54,706 nucleotides of DNA from Bordetella parapertussis (GCA_945911685.1 CAMEAW010000008.1:1-54706); one strand, 5' to 3'. Positions 33,142 to 41,598 are shown, numbered from the stretch's first letter. Numbers and translations: made by a program. The notes: generated by a model not told the origin, from the letters alone.

Positions 33142-34116
33142 TCAGAGCGCGATCCCTTCGTGCGTTGCGATCAGTTCAAGTGCATGCTCGAACAGTGCAC
33201 GTGCCTGTCCTGATACTTCGGCGAGATGTTCGTGCAGTTGTTGATCGGCTGAGTTTTTGTTTAGACACTCTTGGCTGTACTGTTCAAAGCTCGATAGTTG
33301 CGCGAGTAGCTCCGCCACATGTCGGGGGCACTCGCACAAGACCGCGGTTGAAATACTCGCAACGCGGGCGAGCGTTTCATCAGAATATTTTTTAGGTGTA
33401 GCTTTGCTGCCTGTCAGCGGCGCAGCGGCTGCGCGCAACGCCTGTTCAAGGCTGGCGGTGCGCACCCACTCACTGAGCTCTGCGTCTGAAATCGAGTCTT
33501 TACGCACCGTAATGCCCGCGTCACTGAGTGTTTGCAAATTATTACCCGCGCCGTATACATACAACAGCAGCGTGTGGGATGCGTGACTGGCGCGTACGAA
33601 TTCAAGTAGTTCTGAAACTGTGCTTTCTTGAACGGTATTCAGACGAATGAAAAGTAAATCGGCGGGTGTGTGTTCGGCTGTGGCACGTGCGCTTGCAAGG
33701 TCAGAAAAAACTTCGGCGTGCGCGCTTTGTTCGGCAAACAGCCCAAGCTTATGGCGCGCTGAAACTAGTCGCTGCGCCAAGCCTGTGCCAATAACTTTTG
33801 CGCTGAGTCGTGATGGCGCCAACGCTGCAACGTGCTGCAGCGCTGAGACCGACAAACCTTGCTGGTGCAACAGACGTAGCTGCGTGCTATCAAGCACCGC
33901 AATGCTACTGACGCTGTGCCCTTGCTCACTGAGTTGTTTAATCAGGGTCGCGCGCAAGACATCGTCTTGCCCATAGAGGCGATGCTGTCCATGCGTTTTA
34001 GTCGGCGTAAAGGCCTGGTAGCGGGTCTCCCAGATCCGCAGCGTAGTCACTGGCACGCTGGCTAATTTTGAGACTGCGCCAATGCGGTAAAGAGGAGTGG
34101 TGTTGTGGGGTGTCAT
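33142..34116 (-). CDS. MerR-family regulator, LitR/CarH-like
   Basis: 324 residues. N-terminal MerR winged helix: YRIGAVSKLASVPVTTLRIWETRYQAFTP, then HRLYGQDDVLRATLIKQL. The middle (about 105-215) looks like a B12-binding-type Rossmann domain (DLLFIRLNTVQES..., HTLLLYVYGAGN), but the cobalamin motif D-x-H-x-x-G is not visible. The C-terminal helical part contains CPRHVAELLAQLSSFEQYS. LitR homologues without the B12 motif occur in Burkholderia and Pseudomonas and are light-related. Divergent from the Rrf2-like gene over an AT-rich region with repeated sites. Confidence 0.8.
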   Translation of the reverse strand: MTPHNTTPLYRIGAVSKLASVPVTTLRIWETRYQAFTPTKTHGQHRLYGQDDVLRATLIKQLSEQGHSVSSIAVLDSTQLRLLHQQGLSVSALQHVAALAPSRLSAKVIGTGLAQRLVSARHKLGLFAEQSAHAEVFSDLASARATAEHTPADLLFIRLNTVQESTVSELLEFVRASHASHTLLLYVYGAGNNLQTLSDAGITVRKDSISDAELSEWVRTASLEQALRAAAAPLTGSKATPKKYSDETLARVASISTAVLCECPRHVAELLAQLSSFEQYSQECLNKNSADQQLHEHLAEVSGQARALFEHALELIATHEGIAL

Positions 34117-34152
34117 GTTGGTAAGGTAAGTAAAATTATGCTTGTGTAGTAT

Positions 34153-34256
34153 TTGAGTAGATTATATCTGAATTATTGATTATTTATGGTTAATAAACTA
34201 CTCAATATTGTTTTTTAAGGTAAAATTTTGCAAATAATATGTTAATTTCTACTCAA
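34153..34256. promoter_or_regulatory. Operator-like repeats in the divergent promoter region
   Basis: TTGAGTAG at 34153-34160 is inverted relative to identical CTACTCAA copies at 34198-34205 and 34249-34256. The surrounding DNA is very AT-rich compared with the rest of the window. Position between the MerR gene and the Rrf2-like gene suggests binding sites for one of these regulators; which one is not known. Confidence 0.5.
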
Positions 34257-34278
34257 CTAAATACATTGAGGTATTGCC

Positions 34279-34698
34279 ATGCTGTCGAACAGAGCCCTAA
34301 GTGCCTTAAACGCTACTGTATTCATTGCAGCGAAAGGGCATCAACACCCCCCCACCACGCGCGAACTTTCGGCAGCCTTGGGTTTGTCTGTGTCATCGCT
34401 GCACGGTATGCTCAAACTGTTAGATGACCACGGTATCGTGCGCTCGTTCAGAGGCGCCGAAAAACGCTACGAAATCAAAGCAGATCCAGCTACCATGACG
34501 GCATGGGATGTTGTGCAGATTTTTGAAGATCCGCATCCACCTGTTGCTCAAAATGCAAAAGACAAAGAGACTGCGACTTACGAGTACGAAAATACGTACT
34601 GCGAATTACTAAAAGACTTTTTGGCTTCCGAAAAAATTTGTGACCACGTTAATAGCATTGGTTCAGGCTCAGGCTCTGGTTCAATTGCATGGACCTGA
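34279..34698 (+). CDS. Rrf2-like winged-helix regulator
   Basis: 139 residues. Residues 1-90 form a winged helix of Rrf2 type: ALNATVFIAAKG, PPTTRELSAALGLSVSSLHGMLKLLDDHGIVRSFRGAEKRYEI, then ATMTAWDVVQIFE. The three Cys of Fe-S Rrf2 proteins such as IscR are not in the usual cluster position; two Cys lie near the C-terminus (ENTYCELL, EKICDHV). The tail encodes Gly-Ser repeats (GSGSGSGS). Overlaps the DUF2805 gene by 10 bases. Confidence 0.75.
   Translation: MLSNRALSALNATVFIAAKGHQHPPTTRELSAALGLSVSSLHGMLKLLDDHGIVRSFRGAEKRYEIKADPATMTAWDVVQIFEDPHPPVAQNAKDKETATYEYENTYCELLKDFLASEKICDHVNSIGSGSGSGSIAWT
34660..34683 (+). repeat. Four-copy 6-bp repeat encoding Gly-Ser
   Basis: Four tandem units of GGYTCW at the end of the Rrf2-like gene, just before the DUF2805 start codon. 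Copy-number change would keep the frame, since the unit is 6 bp, and would alter the spacing to the following start. Confidence 0.6.
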
Positions 34699-34955
34699 CT
34701 GCGCACTTAACTGAGGCAGACCGGTCGCGTCTGATCGAGATGGCGTGGGAAGACCGAACGCCCTTCGAGATGATTCGCTTGCAGTACGGCTTAACTGAGG
34801 CCTCGGTGATTGACTTTATGCGCAGTAACATGAAAAAAAGCTCGTTTAAGATGTGGCGGAAAAGAATGAACGGGCGCGTGACCAAACACCTTGCCCTGAA
34901 AAGTTTTTCAGCGGGCTCAAGCGGCGACACAAGCGACACAGTGTCGAATAAGTAG
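34689..34955 (+). CDS. DUF2805 / TIGR03643 family protein
   Basis: 88 residues. Clear family signature: RLIEMAWEDRTPFEMIRLQYGL, VIDFMR and KKSSFKMWRKRMNGRVTKHL. A helix-turn-helix-like small basic protein of unknown function, commonly encoded with cryptochrome or photolyase genes and LitR-type regulators. Start ATG at 34689 lies inside the end of the Rrf2-like gene. No photolyase is in this window. Confidence 0.92.
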   Translation: MDLTAHLTEADRSRLIEMAWEDRTPFEMIRLQYGLTEASVIDFMRSNMKKSSFKMWRKRMNGRVTKHLALKSFSAGSSGDTSDTVSNK

Positions 34956-34983
34956 TAAATAACAGTATGACTTGGGTGATGAC

Positions 34984-35196
34984 ATGAGTGAAGATCTTAG
35001 ATGTTGCGGGTCGGGTACCTGCATCATCAACCTAGAAGGGCAATGCTGGTGTGGCCAGCAGTGGGACGGCAAGCAAATGCGTCACCAACCGATTGACTCA
35101 CCCTTGAAATCCACAAAATGTGCCGACGATGCCGGCGCTAACCCATCAAGCGCCTTGAGCAAGCCGTCGACTGATTCACCCACGGGTGTGCAGTGA
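34984..35196 (+). CDS. Cys-rich small protein, unknown function
   Basis: 70 residues from the ATG at 34984 (a TTG-type start 12 bases earlier is possible). The first ~38 residues contain RCCGSGTCIINLEGQCWCGQQWDGKQM, with five Cys in pattern CC-x4-C-x7-C-x-C, suggestive of metal or Fe-S binding. The last ~38 residues are low-complexity Ser/Pro/Asp and are encoded opposite the SDR gene's 3' end (115 bases overlap), so the tail may reflect loss of an earlier stop. Follows DUF2805 after 28 bases. Confidence 0.6.
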   Translation: MSEDLRCCGSGTCIINLEGQCWCGQQWDGKQMRHQPIDSPLKSTKCADDAGANPSSALSKPSTDSPTGVQ

Positions 35197-35777
35197 TCGG
35201 GCGTTGCAAAGGGTTGAGATAAAGGCGAAGCAACAGTACCTGGCTGAAGGGCTGCTAAAACGGCATGTGGGTTTTTACGGGCAAACTCGATCGCCGCCGT
35301 TTGTAGAAACATATTGATTGCGGATTTCGAGGCACGATAACCGTACCAACCACCCTTTGAATTGTCGCTAATGCTGCCGACACGCGCAGAAAGCTTGGCG
35401 TAAATGACGCGTTCTTTTGCTAAGAGCGGTAAAAAATACTTGAGCAATAAGGCCGGGCCGATGGCGTTGACTTGAAAGCTGCGCAGCAGTCGTGTTGCGT
35501 CCAAAGCGCCTAAGTGCTTTTCAGGACCTTTGCCATCAATGGTCAGGGCTCCCGTCGCATCAACGATCAAATGAAAGGGCCCTTGTGCGGCGCACGCGGT
35601 CGCTGCCGCCGCGAGGCTAGCCTCATCCTCGAGCGCAAACCCGGGCATGTCACGCCTTGAAACTTCAACCACTTGTGCACAATTTGGATCTTGCCTAAGC
35701 TCGGCCACAAAACCCGCTCCAATCGCGCCTGTTGAGCCAATAATGATTGCGCGATAACTCGAACCCAAAGACTGCAT
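35082..35777 (-). CDS. Short-chain dehydrogenase (CsgA-like subgroup)
   Basis: 231 residues from the ATG at 35777; the longer frame adds 34 residues before the Rossmann motif and is less likely. Cofactor motif IIIGSTGAIGAGF, the Ser region LSARVGSISDN, and the active-site YRASK. The IGSTGAIG form and short length match the SDR group often found beside DUF2805, DUF2237 and cryptochrome genes. Substrate unknown. Its 3' end overlaps the Cys-rich gene on the other strand. Confidence 0.88.
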   Translation of the reverse strand: MQSLGSSYRAIIIGSTGAIGAGFVAELRQDPNCAQVVEVSRRDMPGFALEDEASLAAAATACAAQGPFHLIVDATGALTIDGKGPEKHLGALDATRLLRSFQVNAIGPALLLKYFLPLLAKERVIYAKLSARVGSISDNSKGGWYGYRASKSAINMFLQTAAIEFARKNPHAVLAALQPGTVASPLSQPFATPDHCTPVGESVDGLLKALDGLAPASSAHFVDFKGESIGW

Positions 35778-35934
35778 GACGTAAACCGCCGTTATCAATA
35801 AGATATGGCGCAGATTACAAGAGTCGAACGTCCTTCGCGCGAAAGCCCTTATAGTGGTTACCAACGCGCGGCAACTCAAGAAAAGATCTAGCCTTTCTGG
35901 TCAAATCTTTTTCGGTAGACCGATACCTATAGCG

Positions 35935-36921
35935 TTATTCTGCTTTGATTTCGGCTCGCTTAATTAAGGTGCTGTACATCGCAAGCTCGCGTTTAATCAG
36001 TTCTGCAAACGCAACTGTAGAGCTACCCACCAGATCGTTGCCGCCCTTGGTTTGCAAAGCCTCGATCACCTCAGGGTCTTGTACCGCCTGAACGCTTGCG
36101 GCATTGAGCCGTTCGATGATGGCTGGTTCGGTACCGGCTGGGGCAAGTAGACCTATAAATTGCGTGATATCAAAATCCTTAAAGCCCGCCTCTTGCATGG
36201 TGGGGATATCGGGTAGCGAGCGTGCGCGTTTGGGGCCCGACACTGCAAAAGCCTTTAACCGCTTTTCTTGGATTAAGGGCGATGCGGTTAAAACCGTGTC
36301 AAACGTAAATGCCAGTTGCCCACCGAGTAAATCCACCAAGGCTGGCGCGCTGCCCTTGTAAGGCACATGATTAAACTGTGCGCCGCTTAGTATCGAAAAC
36401 ATTTCGCCAGCCAGGTGGCCGCCACCGCCGATGCCCGTCGAGCCAAAACTAAGCTTGCCCGGCTGCGCCTTGCCTTGCAGTACCGCATCATTAAGGGTGT
36501 TGATCGAGGAGGCTGCAGAGACCACTAAAACGTACTGAAAAGACAGAATTTGGCTAATTGGCAGCAAATCTTTGACCGGGTCGTAGGGCACCTTCGCATA
36601 CAGCACCGGGTTGATGACGATGGGGCCACTTGCTGCCATCAGCAACGTATAGCCGTCGGCGGGCGATCTGACCACCGCATCCGTCCCGATCATGCCGTTG
36701 GCGCCGCTACGATTTTCGACCACGACTGGCACGTTCAGTAGCGCCCCCATCTTTTTAGCGATGACCCGGCCGGTGATATCGGCGTTGCCACCGGCGGGGT
36801 AAGGCACCACCACCTTGATGGCGCGGTTAGGGTAAGGCTGGGCCTGGGCTGACCCGAATCCCAGCGCCCCTAGCGCAAAAGCCAAGTGCAAGAATAAAGT
36901 GCGAAAAAGGAGTGTGTGCAT
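35935..36921 (-). CDS. Bug-family (TTT) periplasmic substrate-binding protein
   Basis: 328 residues; signal peptide ends at AQA (residue ~27). Motifs: YPNRAIKVVVPYPAGGNADITGR, VVVENRSGANGMIG, FGSTGIGGGGHLAGEMFS, HVPYKGSAPALVDLLGGQ. Fourth Bug receptor of the window and transcribed alone, divergent from the lipoprotein gene at 37016. Ligand unknown. Confidence 0.94.
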   Translation of the reverse strand: MHTLLFRTLFLHLAFALGALGFGSAQAQPYPNRAIKVVVPYPAGGNADITGRVIAKKMGALLNVPVVVENRSGANGMIGTDAVVRSPADGYTLLMAASGPIVINPVLYAKVPYDPVKDLLPISQILSFQYVLVVSAASSINTLNDAVLQGKAQPGKLSFGSTGIGGGGHLAGEMFSILSGAQFNHVPYKGSAPALVDLLGGQLAFTFDTVLTASPLIQEKRLKAFAVSGPKRARSLPDIPTMQEAGFKDFDITQFIGLLAPAGTEPAIIERLNAASVQAVQDPEVIEALQTKGGNDLVGSSTVAFAELIKRELAMYSTLIKRAEIKAE

Positions 36922-37015
36922 GATGTGTGGGCCATTATTGGGCGAGTTCGATTAAACTTCATCGCCAATTTAGCCCAATATCGCAGCTGTCGTTAAAATT
37001 TACTCAAAGAAAATT

Positions 37016-38422
37016 ATGCGTATATGTCAAAGGTTCACTCAACTGCTTGCAGCCATCGCATTCGTGCTTGTGTGTGTCGGCTGCGCGCAGACGCCCGCTC
37101 CGCAGGCAAGCTCCGTCGCAGAGGCACAGCCAAGCGCATCGCCAAGTAACGCTTCTGCAGAGGTTCAGTCGACCGAGCCGCCGCGAAGCCCAGCTGCGGC
37201 GGTACAGGCTGCCGAGGCACCTCGAAGCCCAGTTGCGGCGGTACAGATGGTCGAATCACCTCAAAGCCCAGCCACGGCGGTATCTGTCTCGCCGCCTGGC
37301 ACTCCAGGCCCGGTCACCCAGTCTGCTGGGCCGGCAGCCAGCCCGGCCCCGGTTGCGCAGCCCGTCCAGCCCACCGGTGGTTTGGTTGCGGCCTCAAGTG
37401 CTGTAGCGGTTAAAGACTCTACCGCCGCCATACGCACCGCGGCGATCTTGCTAGCGGGCCAGCAACCCGTGACCGGGCTGCCACCCGCCATCGCGCAGAG
37501 CCCTTTGTGGGCCACCTTTGCTAAAGAAGTCACTGCGAACTGGGCGCTCTATAGCCAAAAAATTGCTGATCCGATGTCGCAGTGGGCGTTAGCCGAGCTA
37601 CCTGTTACACCCGAAACGGTGTTTTATCCCTTTTCTGGTCCTGATTTTGTGACCGTGCATCAGTTGTTTCCGGCAGCCCAACGTTACGTCATGATGGCCA
37701 TGCAAAACGCCGAAAGGCCTTTAGATTTGGCCAATCTTGCCCCTGATTTGCTCGAACCCAGTCTGCGTGTGCTGACCTCGGCCTGGCAGCACTTCGGCGA
37801 TCACGGTTTTTATGTGACCTCATATCTAGAAAAATACCTTTATTCGACCCGCGCAAACATTGGTGCCAGCACCTTTATCGTAAGTTTTTTAAGTTTGCAG
37901 GGGTTTGAAATTGAGCGCGTGGTGCCAATTCAAGTTGCTGCAGATGGCTCGTTGCAAGAACTTTCGCCAGATACGCCACGCTGGCGCTCAGTACGCATAC
38001 AGGCCAGCAAGCAGGGCAAGCCGATTATTGTCGACTATCTGAAAATTGATCTTTCAAATGAAGGTCTACAGGCCGCCCCGCAAAACCTGGCGCTGATTAA
38101 CACCCTTACAACCAACCCAGTGTTATTCAAGGCCGCTTCGCATTTGCCACAAAACGTTGGGTTTAGCATGATCGCCAACCAGGTGTTGGGGCGTTCGCCC
38201 TTAGTCGTTCAAGACGAAACCGGCATCAAATACACCAGTCTGAGCCAGTCATATCAAATCGCCTTGTTTGGCAAATTCGTGGCCGCGCACCATGCTTTTC
38301 CAAGCTATCACGTTGATCTAGCAAAAGCCTTCGCTCAACGCGACGATATTAAGCCGTTGAACTTTAGATTCGGTTATTTTAAAGATGGTAATTATGCGCT
38401 AATGGTTGCTACAAAAAAATAG
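37016..38422 (+). CDS. Lipoprotein with Pro/Ala repeat region and unknown C-terminal domain
   Basis: 468 residues. Signal peptide with lipobox CVGC (Cys at about residue 23). Residues 25-125 are a Pro/Ala/Ser/Val-rich stalk containing three 13-residue repeats (pattern VQxxExPxSPxxA). Residues ~160-468 form a compact domain with WALYSQKIADPMSQWA, VFYPFSGPDFVTVHQLFP, YVMMAMQNAE and a C-terminal NFRFGYFKDGNYALMVA. The domain is conserved-looking, but I do not know a named family. It is probably anchored in the outer membrane, with the stalk spacing the domain from it. Confidence 0.75.
   Translation: MRICQRFTQLLAAIAFVLVCVGCAQTPAPQASSVAEAQPSASPSNASAEVQSTEPPRSPAAAVQAAEAPRSPVAAVQMVESPQSPATAVSVSPPGTPGPVTQSAGPAASPAPVAQPVQPTGGLVAASSAVAVKDSTAAIRTAAILLAGQQPVTGLPPAIAQSPLWATFAKEVTANWALYSQKIADPMSQWALAELPVTPETVFYPFSGPDFVTVHQLFPAAQRYVMMAMQNAERPLDLANLAPDLLEPSLRVLTSAWQHFGDHGFYVTSYLEKYLYSTRANIGASTFIVSFLSLQGFEIERVVPIQVAADGSLQELSPDTPRWRSVRIQASKQGKPIIVDYLKIDLSNEGLQAAPQNLALINTLTTNPVLFKAASHLPQNVGFSMIANQVLGRSPLVVQDETGIKYTSLSQSYQIALFGKFVAAHHAFPSYHVDLAKAFAQRDDIKPLNFRFGYFKDGNYALMVATKK
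37163..37279 (+). repeat. Three 39-bp tandem repeats
   Basis: In-frame copies at 37163-37201, 37202-37240 and 37241-37279 encode 13 residues each of the stalk of the lipoprotein. Copies 2 and 3 begin GTACAG and all share AGCCCAG before an Ala codon run; divergence is moderate, so expansion is not very recent. Confidence 0.75.
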
Positions 38423-38465
38423 TCGTACTTCACAATAACGCACGCACACTTCAAGAGAGACCCCC

Positions 38466-38921
38466 ATGATTCAGACACGCCATATCTTTCAGATTGTTTT
38501 AACAGTCCCCAATATTGTTGATCTGGGGCAAACCCCTGTGGGCGGTCGCAAGATCGCCAATGTTACGGGTGGCACTTTTGAAGGCGACCGCATTCGCGGC
38601 ACGGTTAAAGCGGCCCCTGGGGGCGACTGGTTGCTAATGCGCCCCGACGACGTCTTGACCTTAGACGTGCGCCTGATCCTCGAAACCGATGACAATCAAC
38701 TGATTTACATGAGCTATCGCGGCTTGCGACATGGCCCTAAAGAGGTGATGGTCCGCTTAAATAAGGGCGAAAAGGTTGATCCGGCCGAGTATTACTTTCG
38801 CACCACGCCGGTGCTTGAAACCAGCTCAGAAAAGTACAGTTGGCTCAATAAAATCATTTGTGTGGCAACCGGTCGTCGCGAAACCGCTGGGCCGATTTAT
38901 GACGTGTACGAAGTTCTGTAG
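38466..38921 (+). CDS. DUF3237 family protein
   Basis: 151 residues, typical length. DUF3237 signature: GGRKIANVTGGTFEGDRIRGTVKAAPGGDWLLMRPDDVLTLDVRLILETDD, then YMSYRGLRHGP and a YYFRTTPVLETSSEKYSWLNKIICVATGRR end. A small beta-barrel of unproven function, often found in aromatic or short-chain acid catabolic clusters. AGAGAG precedes the ATG. Follows the lipoprotein by 43 bases and precedes two acyl-CoA dehydrogenases. Confidence 0.9.
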   Translation: MIQTRHIFQIVLTVPNIVDLGQTPVGGRKIANVTGGTFEGDRIRGTVKAAPGGDWLLMRPDDVLTLDVRLILETDDNQLIYMSYRGLRHGPKEVMVRLNKGEKVDPAEYYFRTTPVLETSSEKYSWLNKIICVATGRRETAGPIYDVYEVL

Positions 38922-39148
38922 CCGTTGTTGAATTAGTCGAGGCGTCTGCGTTGCGTCCAGAGCCCTTAAAGAGTAATCTTCAAGGGCTCGGGGGAGTCTT
39001 GTGTTCTGTCAAACGCAGCCGCTACGATAAAAATAATAGCGAGACATGGCATGAACCAAGCGTTCAAGGCCTAACCCAAACGGGTTGAGCAAACCGAGCT
39101 GACGTGGGTTGAGTCAATTGATTGATCAGATTAACTAAAGAGACAACA

Positions 39149-40360
39149 ATGAATTTTTTGTTCAGTGCTGAAGAAGAAAAACTACGTTCAACCGTACGCG
39201 AGTTTTTGGCCGAGCATTTTACTGACGAAGTGCGTGCCGAAAATAGCGCAGGTAAGCGTGGCGAAGGTTGGGGGCCAGCGATTCGCGCCTTCTTTGATAC
39301 CGTGAATGAAAAACGTTGGTTCGCCTGGAGTTGGCCTGCTGAATTCGGCGGGGCCGGCGGTGATCGCACTGCGCAGTTTGTCATCGAAGAAGAATTTTAT
39401 CGGGCCACCGGTATTACCTTGGGTGGCGGTACCGGTGCACCGGCGATCTTGTCTGCTGGTACCGCCGCACAAAAAGAAGAATTTGTGCCGGGCGCCATTA
39501 AGCGTGAAATCATTTTTTGCCAGGGGTATAGCGAACCTGGCTGTGGCACTGACTTGGCCGGCATTCGCTGCCGTGCGAAACGTGTCGGTGACAAATACAT
39601 TATCACGGGTCAAAAAATTTATACCACCAACGCGCAAAATGCGACGCACATCTACTTGATGTGTCGCACGGATCCCGACTCAGTTCGTCATCGTGGTTTA
39701 TCGATTTTGCTCGTGCCAATGGACATGCCCGGTTTAACCGTTCGCCCGCTGTGGACAGTGCAAAATGATCCGCCAGCACCCTTTGGCACCACTTATGGTG
39801 AAGAGCGTACCAACGAAGTATTTTTCGACGACGTCGAGGTGTCTGTATCTTGCTTGTTGGGCGAAGAGGGCGGTGGTTGGGAAGTTGCTCGGCGTGGTTT
39901 GAATTTAGATCGCGTGGGCGCCTGGCGCTACTTGATTTCTGTGATGCGTGATGAAGATATCGTGAACTGGCTGCATGGCGAGGGCGAGTTACAAGAATCG
40001 TTGCGCGAAGACGCGCAAGTACGCGACAAAATCGCCGAGATGTGGACCGAAGCTGAAGTCTGCCGATTGATGACGATGCGCAGTATTAGCATTGAGCAAA
40101 TTGGCGGAAAATTCACCTACGAAGGTTCGGCCGAAAAAGTCTTTGCGCCCGAGCACAGCGTGCGTACAACTGAAGCCATCAGTCAGATCCTGGGGCCGTT
40201 TGCGCAGTTGATGCAAGGGTCGCCCACTGCGATTGAAAAGGGCGTCTTTGCCCACAATATCTTGGGTGCCTACCAATCAACGATCAACCACGGTAGCGTT
40301 CAGGTGATGCGCGACCAAGTGGCGCGTATTGGCCTGGGCCTGCCGCGCGCGGCAAAATAA
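39149..40360 (+). CDS. Acyl-CoA dehydrogenase family protein (subunit 1)
   Basis: 403 residues from the ATG at 39149; the reading frame extends 9 codons upstream without family similarity. FAD enzyme: N-terminal helical domain (LFSAEEEKLRSTVREFL), beta domain with CQGYSEPGCGTDLAGIRC and KYIITGQKIYTTNAQNATH, C-terminal helical domain with NLDRVGAWRY. The catalytic Glu could not be fixed. It is paired with a second dehydrogenase 20 bases downstream; such pairs often act as heteromers on unusual CoA esters, e.g. of steroid or alicyclic acids. Confidence 0.9.
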   Translation: MNFLFSAEEEKLRSTVREFLAEHFTDEVRAENSAGKRGEGWGPAIRAFFDTVNEKRWFAWSWPAEFGGAGGDRTAQFVIEEEFYRATGITLGGGTGAPAILSAGTAAQKEEFVPGAIKREIIFCQGYSEPGCGTDLAGIRCRAKRVGDKYIITGQKIYTTNAQNATHIYLMCRTDPDSVRHRGLSILLVPMDMPGLTVRPLWTVQNDPPAPFGTTYGEERTNEVFFDDVEVSVSCLLGEEGGGWEVARRGLNLDRVGAWRYLISVMRDEDIVNWLHGEGELQESLREDAQVRDKIAEMWTEAEVCRLMTMRSISIEQIGGKFTYEGSAEKVFAPEHSVRTTEAISQILGPFAQLMQGSPTAIEKGVFAHNILGAYQSTINHGSVQVMRDQVARIGLGLPRAAK

Positions 40361-40380
40361 GAATAAAGGTAATTTGAATC

Positions 40381-41538
40381 ATGGATATTTTGCTTGACGA
40401 TCAAGAAGTACAAATCCGAGAAGCGGCCTCAGAGTTTTTGGCTGGCGAATGCACGTCTGCGTTGGTGCGTAAGATTGAAACAGACCCATTGCAGTATTCG
40501 CCTGCGTTATGGGAAAAGTTCGCCGAGAATGGCTGGCTTCAACTGTGTCTGTCGGATAAAAACGGCGGTCAAGAGTTGCCCTTAACCTACCTAGCCTTAC
40601 TGTTTGAATTAGCGGGCTATCACATTGCGCCAATCCCTTTACATTCGACCATGGTGCCAGCCATGATCATCGATCGGTATGGCAATGCAGAACAGCAACA
40701 ACTCTTGCAGTCTGTGCTGAGCGGTGAGCTAATCCTGAGCCATGCCGTGACCGAAGCCAATGGTCGTTGGACACCCGAGTCAATCAAGCTTGAAGGCCGA
40801 GTCGAGGGCAATGGGCTTGTACTGAACGGCACAAAAACTTTTGTGGGTAGCTATCGCGCCTCGAAGCAATGCTTGGTTGTATACCGTGAAGCGACAGCAC
40901 CGCACCAGCTGGGTGTTGTGCTTGTACCGACTGACGCAACGGGCTTAAGCAGCGATGCCTTGGTGTCGATGGCAAAAGATGGCGAAGCCAACGTGCAGTT
41001 CAATAACGTCAGGGTGCCATTGGATGCTCGAGTCGGTTCTTCAGCACAAGGCAACGCGATCGCACTTGAAGTCATGGATTTTTCTGCAGTGTTGTACGCC
41101 TCAATGATGGCGGGTGCAGGTCGCAGAACTCTTGACATGGCTGTTGCACATGCGAAACAACGTGAAGCCTTCGGTCAGCCAATCGGGGCGTTTCAGGCCA
41201 TTCAGCACTTGTGTGCCAACATGGTCAATGCGATTGACGGTACCACCATGCTCGCCCGCGAAGCGTTATGGCGCATGGATCAAAAACTACCGTATCGCGT
41301 TAATGTGGCCCAGGCAAAATCGTTTGGTAACGAACAATGCATGATGGTGGTACGCTCGGCACAACAAATTCACGGTGGCATGGGCTTCATCCGTGACTTC
41401 GACCTGAACCTTTGGTATCGCCGAGTGGGCTCCTGGAGCCTGCGTGGTGGCACGGCGGCAGAACATCGTCGCACGATTGCCGCGGCGTTGTTAGATCAGC
41501 CGGGCAAGGTTCGGATTGGTAATATTCCACGGGCTTGA
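40381..41538 (+). CDS. Acyl-CoA dehydrogenase family protein (subunit 2)
   Basis: 385 residues. Second member of the pair: LDDQEVQIREAASEFLAGE at the start, LSHAVTEANGRWTPE, LNGTKTFVGSYRASKQCLVVYRE in the beta domain, and AHAKQREAFGQPIGAFQAIQHLCANM and QQIHGGMGFIRDFDLNLWYRRV in the C-terminal domain. Divergent from typical family members at the FAD loop, as expected for the partner subunit of an alpha2-beta2 enzyme. A hairpin follows the stop. Confidence 0.9.
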   Translation: MDILLDDQEVQIREAASEFLAGECTSALVRKIETDPLQYSPALWEKFAENGWLQLCLSDKNGGQELPLTYLALLFELAGYHIAPIPLHSTMVPAMIIDRYGNAEQQQLLQSVLSGELILSHAVTEANGRWTPESIKLEGRVEGNGLVLNGTKTFVGSYRASKQCLVVYREATAPHQLGVVLVPTDATGLSSDALVSMAKDGEANVQFNNVRVPLDARVGSSAQGNAIALEVMDFSAVLYASMMAGAGRRTLDMAVAHAKQREAFGQPIGAFQAIQHLCANMVNAIDGTTMLAREALWRMDQKLPYRVNVAQAKSFGNEQCMMVVRSAQQIHGGMGFIRDFDLNLWYRRVGSWSLRGGTAAEHRRTIAAALLDQPGKVRIGNIPRA

Positions 41539-41575
41539 CCATCGCGCAAAATATCGCGATAGCTAACGTTGGCAT

Positions 41576-41598
41576 CCTCCCCGCTCTGAGCGGAGAGG
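41576..41598 (+). terminator. Hairpin after the acyl-CoA dehydrogenase genes
   Basis: CCTC-C-CCGCT pairs with AGCGG-A-GAGG (nine pairs with one mismatch, loop CTG), followed by GTTTG. It lies between convergent genes. A second weaker hairpin ATCGCG/CGCGAT lies at 41541-41560. Confidence 0.55.
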
